Source: Candidatus Nanosynbacter sp. TM7-075 (GTDB lineage Bacteria; Patescibacteriota; Saccharimonadia; Saccharimonadales; Saccharimonadaceae). Taken from it: a DNA stretch of 64,000 nucleotides. Every line of letters begins with the position of its first letter. The stretch's first letter is position 1. Below the pieces are notes generated by a model. That model was not told the origin of the DNA, did not search any database, and worked only from the letters and a program-made list of their open reading frames with translations. Position numbers and translations under genes: made by a program. Positions 25,662-36,070 of this stretch are shown here, piece after piece. Where the stretch lies: assembly GCF_022828255.1 (NCBI RefSeq), contig NZ_JAJQJW010000001.1, positions 1 through 64,000 of the forward strand, written 5' to 3'.

Positions 25662-26924
25662 ATGGCATTGAAAGACATGTTGAAGAAGTCTGATAAAGAT
25701 AGTCGCGAGCTATTGGTTAGTTTAGATATTGGTACGGAAGTGGTTAAGGCATTGATCGCCGAAGTTAAAGACGACGAGCTGAAGATTATCGGCGTTGGTC
25801 GAAAACAGCAGGAAATGGGTGATATGCACAGTGGTGCAATTGCTGATATTGCTGGTGTTGTAGCAAACTGCGAAGAGGCTCTGTCTGAAGCTGAAGATCA
25901 AGCCGGTGTTCAGGGTAAGCGAGTAGTTATTGGTATTGCGGGCGAACTAGTTAAGGGTGTTACGAATACTATTCGCTATCGCAGGCCGCAGCCAAACAAG
26001 CCACTAGACATTGCCGAGATGGAGTTTATCATTGAGAAAGTTCAGGAGCGCGCCCAGGGAAAAGCTCAGGCTCAAATTGCGCTGGAAACTGGCAATGAAG
26101 ATGTTGAGGTGAAATTGGTCAACTCGGCGCTGGTGAGTATTCATATTGATGGCTATAAAGTTTCGAATCCGATTAGTTTTCAGGGGCGAGACGTGGCGGT
26201 GCAGATTTACACGGCGTTTGCTCCGATGGTTCATATCGGCGCGCTGGAGAAGGTCGCGGACGAGCTTGCGCTGGATTTGGTGGCTGTGGCCGCCGAGCCA
26301 TTTGCGGTGAGCAGGAGCGTTTTGGGGTCGGATACAGATAGCAATTTCACGGCAATTCTAGCGGACATTGGTGGCGGCACGACGGATATTGCAGTTGTTA
26401 ATGACGGTGGAGTCGAAGGTACAAAGATGTTTGGTATTGGTGGACGAAGTTTCACTAGAACTATTGCGGCCGACCTGGATTTAAGCTTCAAAGATGCAGA
26501 AAAGCTGAAATTGAATATTGACAATGAGAATTTGAAGCCTAGCGTAAAGAAAAAAGTTGACGCGGCGATCGACAAGACTTTGGAAGTTTGGCTATCGGGC
26601 GTTGAATTGGCGCTGAGCGATTTTGATAATGTCGACTATTTGCCGAATAGGATTTTGTTGTGCGGCGGCGGATCGAGTTTGCAAAAAATTACTGAAGCTC
26701 TAAAAACTCGACGCTGGCCAGAGGATTTGCCTTTTACTAAGAAACCAGTAGTTCAATATATCAATCCAAGCGATATTACAGGCATAGTTGACGAAACCGG
26801 AGATATTAGCGATCACACATTTGTAACCGCAATGGGCTTGTTGCGAGTTGGATATGATACAATTATCGGTAGTCAAGACGGTAATAGTTTAGTTGAAAAA
26901 GTAAATAGGTTATTAAAGATTTAA
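25662..26924 (+). CDS. ftsA: Cell division protein FtsA-like actin homologue
   Basis: 420 residues of the actin/Hsp70 ATPase fold. Phosphate-binding motif 1 is LLVSLDIGTEVVKAL, an SHS2-type 1C subdomain sits around residues 90-180, phosphate 2 is ILADIGGGTTDIAV, and ILLCGGGSSL is the adenosine motif. The last residues, LVEKVNRLLKI, look like an amphipathic membrane-targeting helix as in FtsA, where it tethers FtsZ to the membrane. PilM-type proteins share the fold and are an alternative. It is followed after 1 nt by a membrane protein conserved in layout, so the pair may act together at the membrane. Confidence 0.82.
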   Translation: MALKDMLKKSDKDSRELLVSLDIGTEVVKALIAEVKDDELKIIGVGRKQQEMGDMHSGAIADIAGVVANCEEALSEAEDQAGVQGKRVVIGIAGELVKGVTNTIRYRRPQPNKPLDIAEMEFIIEKVQERAQGKAQAQIALETGNEDVEVKLVNSALVSIHIDGYKVSNPISFQGRDVAVQIYTAFAPMVHIGALEKVADELALDLVAVAAEPFAVSRSVLGSDTDSNFTAILADIGGGTTDIAVVNDGGVEGTKMFGIGGRSFTRTIAADLDLSFKDAEKLKLNIDNENLKPSVKKKVDAAIDKTLEVWLSGVELALSDFDNVDYLPNRILLCGGGSSLQKITEALKTRRWPEDLPFTKKPVVQYINPSDITGIVDETGDISDHTFVTAMGLLRVGYDTIIGSQDGNSLVEKVNRLLKI

Positions 26925-26925
26925 A

Positions 26926-28557
26926 ATGAATAAAGACGTTATTTATATCGATGTAGAAGACGATATTACGACAATAATCAGTAAGATTAAGGCGTCGAAA
27001 GAGAGGATTATTGCGTTGGTGCCGCCTCGAAGAATTGGCGTTTTACAGAGTGCGGTCAATATTCGATTGCTAGCTCGGGCGGCAACTTCGGCGGATAAGA
27101 GAATTGTATTAATCACGAATGATTCGGTTTTGGCTGGATTGGCGGCAACGGCGAAAATTCCTATAGCAAAAACACTTCAGAGTAAGCCAGAAATTGCGGA
27201 GATTCCAGTTCTGAAAGTTGATGACGACAATGATGTGATTGATGGCGGCAAGCTGGCGGTTGGAGATATGGCGGATTCTGCGAAAAGATCAAAGAAATCC
27301 GATGAAGACTCTGCCGTAGATGATGCTATAGCTGACGCAAACAAGAAGGAGTCTAAGGGGCTGGACTCTCTGAAAAAGATGGTTAAAAAACCAAAAGTCC
27401 CTGATTTTAATACATTCCGTAAGAAGTTCTTATTGATAGGCGGTGGCGCCTTACTTTTGATTGTATTTTTGGTTTGGGCAATTTGGTTTGCTCCACATGC
27501 CACGGTCGTTATTTCGGCAAAGACTACTAGTATGACAGTCAGTGATACCGTCAGCTTGAATGAAACAGCCACTACAAGCGCAAAATCTAATGTCATTAAG
27601 TCTGTAAAGAAAGAATTAGCAAAGGAAGTTAGTGTTGAATTTTCTGCTACGGGTAAGAAGAATGTCGGAGAAAAAGCTACTGGAGTAGTGGTTTTTAAGA
27701 ATGTTTCCCCAGATAGTGTTACTATTGCAGCTGGTACAATTTTGAAAAATAGCGGACTATCTTATACTTTAAATTCTTCTGTGACTGTTCCAGGCGGCTC
27801 TTATCAGCGTAATTGTCCAGGATATATTTGCCCGGGTTCTGCTTCTGGCGTAATTACCGCCAGTGAGGGCGGGGCTCAGTATAATGCAGCCACTGGCAGT
27901 ATGAGTATCTCGGTTGATGACATTTCTGCGTCGCTACGGTCTGCTACTAGTGGCGGCACCGATAAAACTGCAACGGTTGTGACGGCTAGTGATATAGAAT
28001 CGGCAAAAAGCAAGCTGAGTGAAAAGAAGATTGATGGATTAAAAGAGCAATTGTTGTCATCATTCGGCGATTCGGCAACGGTTATAACGGAAAGCTACGT
28101 TGAAAATCGATCAGATCCTAATTCAAGTGTAGCGGTAGACGGCGAAGCGACTGGAGCTGTAACTCTAAAATCGACAATTACCGCCAGCGCGTTAGCTATT
28201 GATAAGAATGAGCTAAAGAACTTTGTGGAAGCAAAGCTTAAAGAGGAGATTTCTGGTAAGAAGTCGCAGAGAATTTATGACAATGGAGTAAGCAAGGTTG
28301 CGTTCTCGCAATTTTCTAAGGCGCATAATACACAGACTGTGCGCTTAACTACGAATGGCAAGGTTGGTCCGGATATTAAAGAAGCGAGCGTAAAGGATCA
28401 AGCCAAAGGCAAGAGCTACGGAGAGGTTCAGTCTGCTATTGAATCTATCGAAGGCGTTGAAGATGTCGATGTTAAATTCTCGCCATTCTGGGTTAAATCT
28501 GTTCCAAAAGATATCAATAAGATTAATGTCGAATTTAAGATAAAAGATGTCAAGTAA
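26926..28557 (+). CDS. Single-pass membrane protein with baseplate-J-like extracellular region
   Basis: 543 residues. Residues 1-75 form a small globular cytoplasmic domain (ITTIISKIKASKERIIALVPP). A charged linker leads to one membrane helix (about 166-188), then an extracellular beta-rich region. That region contains KATGVVVFKN and AAGTIL, resembling the baseplate-J/Gp47 domain seen in cell-surface proteins of this phylum, with a CPGYICPG cysteine pair that may form a disulfide. The name is tentative. It is tightly linked to the ftsA-like gene, and its end overlaps ruvX by 11 nt. Confidence 0.7.
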   Translation: MNKDVIYIDVEDDITTIISKIKASKERIIALVPPRRIGVLQSAVNIRLLARAATSADKRIVLITNDSVLAGLAATAKIPIAKTLQSKPEIAEIPVLKVDDDNDVIDGGKLAVGDMADSAKRSKKSDEDSAVDDAIADANKKESKGLDSLKKMVKKPKVPDFNTFRKKFLLIGGGALLLIVFLVWAIWFAPHATVVISAKTTSMTVSDTVSLNETATTSAKSNVIKSVKKELAKEVSVEFSATGKKNVGEKATGVVVFKNVSPDSVTIAAGTILKNSGLSYTLNSSVTVPGGSYQRNCPGYICPGSASGVITASEGGAQYNAATGSMSISVDDISASLRSATSGGTDKTATVVTASDIESAKSKLSEKKIDGLKEQLLSSFGDSATVITESYVENRSDPNSSVAVDGEATGAVTLKSTITASALAIDKNELKNFVEAKLKEEISGKKSQRIYDNGVSKVAFSQFSKAHNTQTVRLTTNGKVGPDIKEASVKDQAKGKSYGEVQSAIESIEGVEDVDVKFSPFWVKSVPKDINKINVEFKIKDVK

Positions 28558-28960
28558 AAACTTTTTAGCGCTGGATGTTGGATCGCGGCGAATTGGCTTG
28601 GCCATGGCGGATTCGCAAGTGAAGATCGCCGTGCCGTTTGGTTGGTTGGAGAATAAAGAAAATATCGTCCAGGAAATAACAGAGCTAGTATTGAGGCACG
28701 ATATTGATACGATCGTGGTGGGCTATCCGCGAAATCAATCTGGTGAGCCAACAAAGCAGACGGAATTTGTGGAAGAGTTTGTTAAGCAATTTGAAGACAT
28801 TGAGCTTGATACGGAGATCGTTTTTCAGGACGAATCTTTAACGAGTGTGCAGGCTGAGCAGAGATTGGGGAATAAAATTAAGGATAAGGGCGAGATTGAT
28901 GCGGAGGCTGCTAGTATAATTTTGCAGGATTTTTTGGAGGAGAATTATGAAAATTCGTAA
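28547..28960 (+). CDS. ruvX: YqgF/RuvX family nuclease-fold protein (putative pre-16S rRNA processing)
   Basis: 137 residues with the RNase H-like fold: FLALDVGSRRIGLAMAD at the N-terminus, VVGYPRNQSGEPTKQ, and ESLTSVQAEQRL near the end. These carry the acidic catalytic residues of the YqgF family, implicated in 16S rRNA 5' maturation. It overlaps both neighbouring genes, so it is translationally coupled. Confidence 0.92.
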   Translation: MSSKNFLALDVGSRRIGLAMADSQVKIAVPFGWLENKENIVQEITELVLRHDIDTIVVGYPRNQSGEPTKQTEFVEEFVKQFEDIELDTEIVFQDESLTSVQAEQRLGNKIKDKGEIDAEAASIILQDFLEENYENS

Positions 28961-30023
28961 ACGACGTATTTGGTTGTTGGTGTTGTCAATAGTTGTGGCT
29001 ATCGCTGGAGTCAGCGCCCTTGTGGCAACAGTGTGGTACAAGCAGATGCTTTCTCCTGTCGACATAAATAGTCAGCAGACCTTCAGAATCAATATTAAAG
29101 AAGGTATGGGGTCTAGTGATATCGCCAAAACTTTAGAGGATAATAAAATTATCAAAAACTCTTTAGCATTTTCTATTTACACAAGGCTTCATAATTCGGC
29201 AAGTAAATTCAAGGCTGGCGTTTATTCTGTAAAAGCTTCGCAATCTGTCGATGAGATAATTAATCATTTGACCAGCGGTAAAACTGATGAGATTGCTATA
29301 ACATTTTATCCTGGATCGACTTTGAATAAAAAAATGAAGAATTCTGACGGTAGAGAGGTTGAATCTGTACTACTTAAGGCGGGATTTTCAGATGATCAGA
29401 TAAAAAAGGCATTTGCCGCTAAGTATGACAGTCCAGTTTTTGCGGGTAGACCGGAAAATGCTGGGCTTGAAGGGTATATTTACGGTGAAACATTCTATAT
29501 TTCCCCAGACGAAACTGCAGAACAGGTTTTGCAGCGGTCAATTGATCATTTGGAGAAAATTGTTAAGAAATATAATCTGGAGGAGAAATTTAAAGCTCAT
29601 GGACTGACTTTGTATCAGGGGATAACACTAGCGTCGATTATTCAGCGCGAATCGATTGGCTGTGGGTCTGGTGCGAAAATTTGCGAGGATCAGCGTAAGA
29701 TTGCTAGTGTATTTTACAATCGCCTGAAAGCCAATATGCCGTTGGGCTCTGATGTAACGTATCAATATATTGCTGACAAAACAGGGGTAGAGCGCTCGCC
29801 GAACCTTAAATCGCCATATAATACACGTATTCAAAAAGGCTTAACTCCTGGACCAATCGCTTCGCCTAGTTTGAGTGTGTTGAACGCCGCTGCCGACCCG
29901 ATAAACTCTGATTATCTATATTTCCTGAGTGGCGACGATGATATTACGTATTTTGCCAAAACCAACGAAGAGCACGAGGCTAATGTCAAGGCCCACTGTC
30001 AAAAGAAGTGCCAGATTTCTTGA
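28947..30023 (+). CDS. mltG: Endolytic peptidoglycan transglycosylase MltG
   Basis: A 358-residue YceG-family enzyme that cuts nascent glycan strands at the membrane. One N-terminal membrane helix (about 7-27) is followed by a LysM-like subdomain (FRINIKEGMGSSDIAKTLE). The catalytic domain has LEGYIYGETFYIS, the catalytic Glu in ASIIQRES (about residue 235), NRLKANMPLGSDVT and the late SPYNTRIQKGLTPGPI. The ruvX-mltG neighbourhood is common in bacteria. Together with the LysM-CHAP gene downstream it forms a wall-remodelling group. Confidence 0.95.
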   Translation: MKIRKRRIWLLVLSIVVAIAGVSALVATVWYKQMLSPVDINSQQTFRINIKEGMGSSDIAKTLEDNKIIKNSLAFSIYTRLHNSASKFKAGVYSVKASQSVDEIINHLTSGKTDEIAITFYPGSTLNKKMKNSDGREVESVLLKAGFSDDQIKKAFAAKYDSPVFAGRPENAGLEGYIYGETFYISPDETAEQVLQRSIDHLEKIVKKYNLEEKFKAHGLTLYQGITLASIIQRESIGCGSGAKICEDQRKIASVFYNRLKANMPLGSDVTYQYIADKTGVERSPNLKSPYNTRIQKGLTPGPIASPSLSVLNAAADPINSDYLYFLSGDDDITYFAKTNEEHEANVKAHCQKKCQIS

Positions 30024-30048
30024 CAAAAAACGCATTTTATAAAATTTA

Positions 30049-30077
30049 TTGACTTTATTGTCAATGTTGTGTAAAAT
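30049..30077 (+). promoter_or_regulatory. Sigma70-type promoter of the LysM-CHAP gene
   Basis: TTGACT and TAAAAT are separated by exactly 17 nt. The predicted transcription start is near 30084. That gives a leader of about 130 nt, long for this window. Confidence 0.7.
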
Positions 30078-30126
30078 AGATGTTAGATCATTTGTCTAAT
30101 TTATCAACAGAGGTGAATTACGATAA

Positions 30127-30177
30127 ATGACCTGCCAAAATTGTCGCTACGGATATAGCAAAACTAATGTAGAATAA
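30127..30177 (+). CDS. Possible 16-residue leader peptide in the LysM-CHAP 5' UTR
   Basis: An ATG about 10 nt after GAGGTGA opens a short frame, MTCQNCRYGYSKTNVE, which ends in three consecutive TAA codons. It is in the same frame as the downstream gene and contains a CxxC pair. It could be a regulatory leader peptide or a chance frame. Confidence 0.3.
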   Translation: MTCQNCRYGYSKTNVE

Positions 30178-30213
30178 TAATAATCAATTAGGTCGACAAC
30201 ATATCCTGTTCTA

Positions 30214-31404
30214 TTGCGAGAAGAAAGACAATTTGGTAGAGGTGCTAGTGGTAACATTGGCGCAAGGAGAACGATTATTCGTAACCATTTTACATCTCTT
30301 CGGAGTAAAAAACGTAAACTGCAATCATTTGCAATCTACGGTGGAATATTTTTATTGACTATATCATTTTTGATCTACGGCAATAGTGGTAGTAATGTAT
30401 CCGCTGAAAGATCAAAAACTTTGGCATCATCTGAAACTACTGGTGTTTCATCGGCATCTAAGTCTGCTAAGTCTAAAACAGCTTCAGTAGATGAATTAGC
30501 AGCAGCTAATGCTGTAACTAACTTGGCGGAAACGGCGGAATTGCCTTCGGCTGGTGATTTACGCGAGTCTGAAACTTCACTAACAATTAAGAAGAGTCTT
30601 TCTCAGAATGATGCAGAAGTTATAACAAAACCTGATATCGTTAAGCCGGACACTTCGGCGGCTCGTGGTATTTCGTCTTACGTGACCAAAGAGGGTGATA
30701 CAATGGAGTCTATTGCTAAGAAGTTTAAGATTTCATCTCAGACGCTTCGTTGGGCTAATAATACAACTTCGGACGCTGTAGAGCCGAATAAGACTCTAGT
30801 CGTGCCTCTTGTTGACGGTGTTGTTTATACTGTTAAAGACGGCGATACTGCCCAATCTCTGGCAGAAAAGTATAAGACGAGCGCTGAGCGTGTTGTCCTA
30901 TACAATGACATCGATGACGGCGCTAAGTTGTCTACTGGCTCTAGGATTGTGTTGCCTGGAGGTGAGCTTCCAGAAAATGAGCGACCTGGTTATGTCGCTC
31001 CACGAAGTTCGTCTTATGGTAACCGATATTCTTCTTCAGCATCGTCTACTACTACGAGCGCAAGTCGAAGTTGGTTGACTGCTTCTGTCGGTAACCGCTA
31101 TGCGGCAGGTAACTGTACGTGGTATGCATACGAGCGTCGTTTGCAGCTTGGTCGTCCGATTGGTAGTTTCTGGGGTAATGCTAATACTTGGGCTACAAGT
31201 GCTCGTGCCGCTGGATTCGTAGTTAATAATACGCCAGCGCCTGGTGCCATATTCCAGACGACTGCCGGATATTATGGTCACGTTGGTATTGTTGAGCGAG
31301 TTGAAAACGGTGTGGTTTACGTTAGCGACATGAACTACGCAGGTTATGGAATTATTACTCACCGTACACTCAACGGTGCAGGCGGTTATCTATATATCCA
31401 CTAG
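30214..31404 (+). CDS. LysM-CHAP peptidoglycan hydrolase
   Basis: 396 residues. A basic N-terminus precedes a signal/membrane helix (about 37-58). After a low-complexity linker come two LysM domains, the first (about 151-197) containing TKEGDTMESIAKKFKIS and the second (about 199-246) containing YTVKDGDTAQSLAEKY. A Ser-rich linker leads to a C-terminal CHAP domain with its catalytic Cys in GNCTWYA and His in GHVGIVE. CHAP amidases/endopeptidases cut the stem peptide or cross-bridge. The only available start in frame is a TTG (or a rarer ATT), because TAA codons lie upstream. A hairpin terminator follows. Confidence 0.9.
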   Translation: MREERQFGRGASGNIGARRTIIRNHFTSLRSKKRKLQSFAIYGGIFLLTISFLIYGNSGSNVSAERSKTLASSETTGVSSASKSAKSKTASVDELAAANAVTNLAETAELPSAGDLRESETSLTIKKSLSQNDAEVITKPDIVKPDTSAARGISSYVTKEGDTMESIAKKFKISSQTLRWANNTTSDAVEPNKTLVVPLVDGVVYTVKDGDTAQSLAEKYKTSAERVVLYNDIDDGAKLSTGSRIVLPGGELPENERPGYVAPRSSSYGNRYSSSASSTTTSASRSWLTASVGNRYAAGNCTWYAYERRLQLGRPIGSFWGNANTWATSARAAGFVVNNTPAPGAIFQTTAGYYGHVGIVERVENGVVYVSDMNYAGYGIITHRTLNGAGGYLYIH

Positions 31405-31410
31405 AACTAG

Positions 31411-32787
<1,377 letters not shown>

Positions 32788-32819
32788 ATTTTTAATTGCG
32801 TAAATTAGCGTGAGCTTGA

Positions 32820-32828
32820 TGATATAAT
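32820..32828 (+). promoter_or_regulatory. Extended -10 promoter of sbcB (leaderless)
   Basis: TGA-TATAAT ends 6 nt before the ATG at 32835. No ribosome-binding site is present. Confidence 0.65.
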
Positions 32829-32834
32829 ATAAAT

Positions 32835-34253
32835 ATGGCGCAAACATTTTTCTTCTATGACCTTGAAACTAGTGGTCTTAATCCTCGACAAGATCGAATT
32901 ATGCAATTTGCCGGTCAGCGAACCGATATGGATTTGCAACCGATTGACGAACCGTATAACATTCTCGTGACACTAAATGACGATACGCTGCCGAGTCCTG
33001 ATGCGTTGATGGTGACGGGCATAACGCCGCAAAAAACTGTCGAAGAAGGCTATACTGAGGCTCAATTTGCGCGTATGTTAAGCGAGGAAATATTTACGCC
33101 TGATACGATTGCTGTTGGTTTCAATAATATCCGTTTTGACGACGAGTTTATTCGTCATTTGTTTTGGCGGAATTTTTACGATCCATACGAGTGGACTTGG
33201 AAAGACGGTCGATCCAGATGGGATTTGTTGGATGTGGTGCGCTTAACCAGGGCGCTTCGACCTGAGGGAATTGAGTGGCCGATTGACGATAAAGGTGAGC
33301 CGAGCAACCGCTTGGAGCTCATCACGAAAGCCAACGGAATAGAGCACGAGAACGCGCATGATGCGCTGGCTGACGTGACCGCGTTGATTGCTGTAACTAA
33401 ATTGATTAAGCAGAATCAGCCGCAAATGTACGACTATTTACTGAAGATGCGCGATAAGAAATTGGTGCAGAAACTGGTGAATGTCGACGATAAAAAACCT
33501 TTTGTTTACGCGAGTGGTCGATATGATAAAGAATTTGCCAAAACGACCGTGGCTTTTCCGCTAACTACGAGCCGAAACGGTGGCGTGATTGTTTATGATT
33601 TGCGCTATGATCCGACGCCGTTTGTTGATCTGAGCGTTGAGGAATTGTCGGCGAAGATATTTGCAACGTGGGAAGAAAGGCAAGCTGAGGATTTCGTTAA
33701 ATTGCCAGTTAAGGAATTGCAATATAATCGTTGCCCAGCAGTTTCGCCACTTGGCGTGTTAACTCAGGGCGATGGCTGGAAGAAGATTTCTCTGGATGCG
33801 GAAACCGTACAGAAGCACCAAGATATTTTACTTTCTCATCCAGATTTTGCTGAAAAGTTGCGTAGTATATTTGAGAACAAGCCAGAGTTTAAGAAAATGA
33901 CCGATCCAGAAGCGCAATTATACGATGGGTTTTTGGATAATAGCGATCGAGTTCGCGTTGAAGCCGTACGTAATGCCGGTGAGCGAGAGTTGGCTGACTT
34001 TCATCCGGAATTTCAGGATGAGCGATTGTCGCCACTATTGTTGCATTATAAAGCGCGAAGTTTTCCTAATTTGCTGAGCGAAGATGAGTTGCGACAATGG
34101 GAAGAATGGCGCACTGAGCATTTACAGGCGCAACTGCCGCAATTTATGAAATCTCTGCAACGATTGGCACCTAGCGCGACTGATGAACAGCAGTTTATTT
34201 TGCAAGAATTGCAGTTATGGCTGGAATCGGTCTTGCCTTCTGTTGACGCTTGA
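32835..34253 (+). CDS. sbcB: Exodeoxyribonuclease I
   Basis: A single-strand 3'-5' DNA exonuclease of the DEDDh family. The 472 residues have the catalytic motif FFFYDLETSG, a mid-domain NNIRFDDEF, the late HENAHDALADVTA (DEDDh His and Asp), and the SH3-like and helical C-terminal region specific to Exo I, such as YNRCPAVSPL. Exo I is best known from Gammaproteobacteria, so finding the full-length form here is notable. Confidence 0.94.
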   Translation: MAQTFFFYDLETSGLNPRQDRIMQFAGQRTDMDLQPIDEPYNILVTLNDDTLPSPDALMVTGITPQKTVEEGYTEAQFARMLSEEIFTPDTIAVGFNNIRFDDEFIRHLFWRNFYDPYEWTWKDGRSRWDLLDVVRLTRALRPEGIEWPIDDKGEPSNRLELITKANGIEHENAHDALADVTALIAVTKLIKQNQPQMYDYLLKMRDKKLVQKLVNVDDKKPFVYASGRYDKEFAKTTVAFPLTTSRNGGVIVYDLRYDPTPFVDLSVEELSAKIFATWEERQAEDFVKLPVKELQYNRCPAVSPLGVLTQGDGWKKISLDAETVQKHQDILLSHPDFAEKLRSIFENKPEFKKMTDPEAQLYDGFLDNSDRVRVEAVRNAGERELADFHPEFQDERLSPLLLHYKARSFPNLLSEDELRQWEEWRTEHLQAQLPQFMKSLQRLAPSATDEQQFILQELQLWLESVLPSVDA

Positions 34254-34317
34254 AATATGGTTATGCTAAAATCAGAAAGATGGTTTCGCATAGAAAAACA
34301 AAAAAATGGAGGAGCGG

Positions 34318-35558
34318 ATGTTAATTAAGAACAGAAAACGCGTAGTATGCAGAGGGATGCTGTCCTTAGTGTTTGTATTTGCATTATCAGCATTGGCAGC
34401 CTTATCGCCTTTAGTCAGAGCAGAGGAATCGCCTAAGTATACATGGAGAGATATAACCATACCTGGACAGGGGAATATTTCGGAGTCGCGTGTCAGTCTG
34501 GATAGTTCAAAGCTTTTTGTCTTGCGGAAAAATTTATCTGGTATCGGTGTTAATCTTCTGGTTTCTGCGGACGATGGCGCAAGTTGGAGTACTTTCGCTG
34601 CGCCAGAAGGTGCGAATGGATTGCTAGTTAGCTCCGATGGCTCTAGGCTGGTCGTAAAGGGGAAGCATGGTGAAAATGCTATCTACGTCTCTACTGATGG
34701 CGGTCGAACTTGGACTAAGCGTAATCAGTTCGTTGCAGATACCGCGCGTGTATTGATGAGTCCAGACGGCTCCACGTTGGCTATGTGTGGGAGCGTAACT
34801 GCCCATACGGACCCTATGAGCGTATCTACCGACGGCGGCAATACTTGGGTGCCGAAAGGAGGGGAGTGTCCCGATTATGTCTTTAATGGCGGAAAGATGA
34901 CTCGCCGGAATAGTGATCGCACGCTGCGGCAATCTACTGACTACGGTATGACTTGGTCTATAGTTAGACGTTTTGCTGATCGTACTAGTTTTAGTCCTAA
35001 TGGCAAAAGCGTGTTTGATGGTTATTACACATCTGTAGATGGTGGCGCTAACTGGGTTATGTTGCCCGAGTATCCTATAAACGACATACGTAATGTTGTG
35101 TTGAGCGGTATTAGTAACGACGGTAAAAAATATTTGCTACATTTGATGGTACTCCAGCTGTACCGGTTGTTGTGACTACGGATGGGGGTGAAACTTGGCA
35201 GAAATGGGGCGATGAGGTGGTTTCTTCTGCGGCATCTATCTCCATGTCGGCTGATGGTCACAAGATATTGGCTGTATCGCCAGATAACAATATCTATCGC
35301 CTAGCAACTCTACCAACGCCTCCACCTGTAACCCCTGGCGGTGCCGGCTCAGGCGCGAGCGGAGCTGCCGCTCCATCCACAAGCTCTTCATCTTCGGGTA
35401 TTTCAACCGCTACAACATCATCATCGTCCACTTTTAATAAAAAACCAGAAAAACCCTCAAGAATTCTTGCAGAAACAGGAAACTCTGTTTGGGTAGTTGG
35501 CGGATTAGCTGTTGTGGCTGTCGCAGCTGGTGTGCTGGTATTGAGAAAACGACTGTAA
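34318..35558 (+). pseudogene. Sortase-anchored Asp-box (BNR-repeat) surface protein, frameshifted
   Basis: Two reading frames together make one protein. 34318-35175 has a signal peptide (KRKRVVCRGML... ending LVRAEE) and beta-propeller Asp-box repeats (STDGGRTW, STDGGNTW, STDYGMTW, SVDGGANW). 35172-35558 continues with TTDGGETW, a Ser/Thr/Pro linker, and a C-terminal LAETG sorting motif, hydrophobic helix and RKRL tail. The frame is lost near a run of six A at 35125-35130: stepping back one base there restores the propeller (ATFDGTPAVPVV). This could be a true mutation, phase variation or a base-calling error. The start at 34318 follows GGAGGAG. Asp-box propellers occur in sialidases and glycan-binding surface proteins. 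Confidence 0.75.
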
Positions 35559-35562
35559 AAAA

Positions 35563-35949
35563 TTAGGTCATAGACGGAGCGAGCTTTTGAGATTCAATCT
35601 CATCATAAGGCTCACTCTTTTTCATACTGGAAAGTAGATAAATTGACAATAAAATAAGTTCGCTTTTTTGGTTTGGTGTAAAGTAGCGGATTTTTCTGTT
35701 GATTCGTCGTTGCGCGATTTCGCTGGCAATGTCAATGAACTTCCAAAACAGGACAGAAAGTGATTCTCTGAGGATGATTGCCAACGGTACGATAATTGCC
35801 CAGAAAATAACCATTAAAATTGCGGGCAGGCTGATGTTCGTGAATGGGATTTTTCCTAAGAAAAAGAAGAAAAATAGCTGGTCAATTACAAAAGGCGCGA
35901 GTAGTATCGCTCCGATGATCATAATTAAGTAAACGCCCAGCTTTCTCAT
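35563..35949 (-). CDS. Hypothetical two-helix membrane protein
   Basis: About 128 residues from the ATG at 35949, with two strongly hydrophobic segments near the N-terminus (about 8-32 and 40-60) and a charged helical C-terminal tail. No family is recognised. A longer start at 35985 would place the promoter inside the gene. On the minus strand TTGCAA-17-TACAGT ends 7 nt before the ATG at 35949, which suggests a leaderless start. It lies tail to tail with the surface-protein gene. Confidence 0.6.
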   Translation of the reverse strand: MRKLGVYLIMIIGAILLAPFVIDQLFFFFFLGKIPFTNISLPAILMVIFWAIIVPLAIILRESLSVLFWKFIDIASEIAQRRINRKIRYFTPNQKSELILLSIYLLSSMKKSEPYDEIESQKLAPSMT

Positions 35950-36055
35950 AGATCTAACTGTAGCAAATAAGATATTGACTTGCAATCATAAGCGTAATGT
36001 GTTTTAACTCTGATTTGCGTCGATATTTGGACTGGAAAAAATTGTCAAAAACCTG

Positions 36056-36061
36056 TATAAT
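36056..36061 (+). promoter_or_regulatory. -10 promoter of uvrA
   Basis: TATAAT with a TG directly in front lies 9 nt before the ATG at 36071. The leader is nearly absent and there is no Shine-Dalgarno sequence. Confidence 0.5.
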
Positions 36062-36070
36062 ATAGCGGTT

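Noticed and set aside
30020-30045. Second promoter TTGACA ... TAAAAT at the end of mltG
   Set aside because: The spacing is only 14 nt, whereas the TTGACT-17-TAAAAT pair just downstream fits well.
35125-35131. Programmed -1 frameshifting at the A-run of the Asp-box gene
   Set aside because: The run is AAA AAA T in the reading phase, which does not match the X XXY YYZ slippery heptamer, and no clear stimulatory hairpin follows. A mutation, phase variation or base-calling error is more likely.
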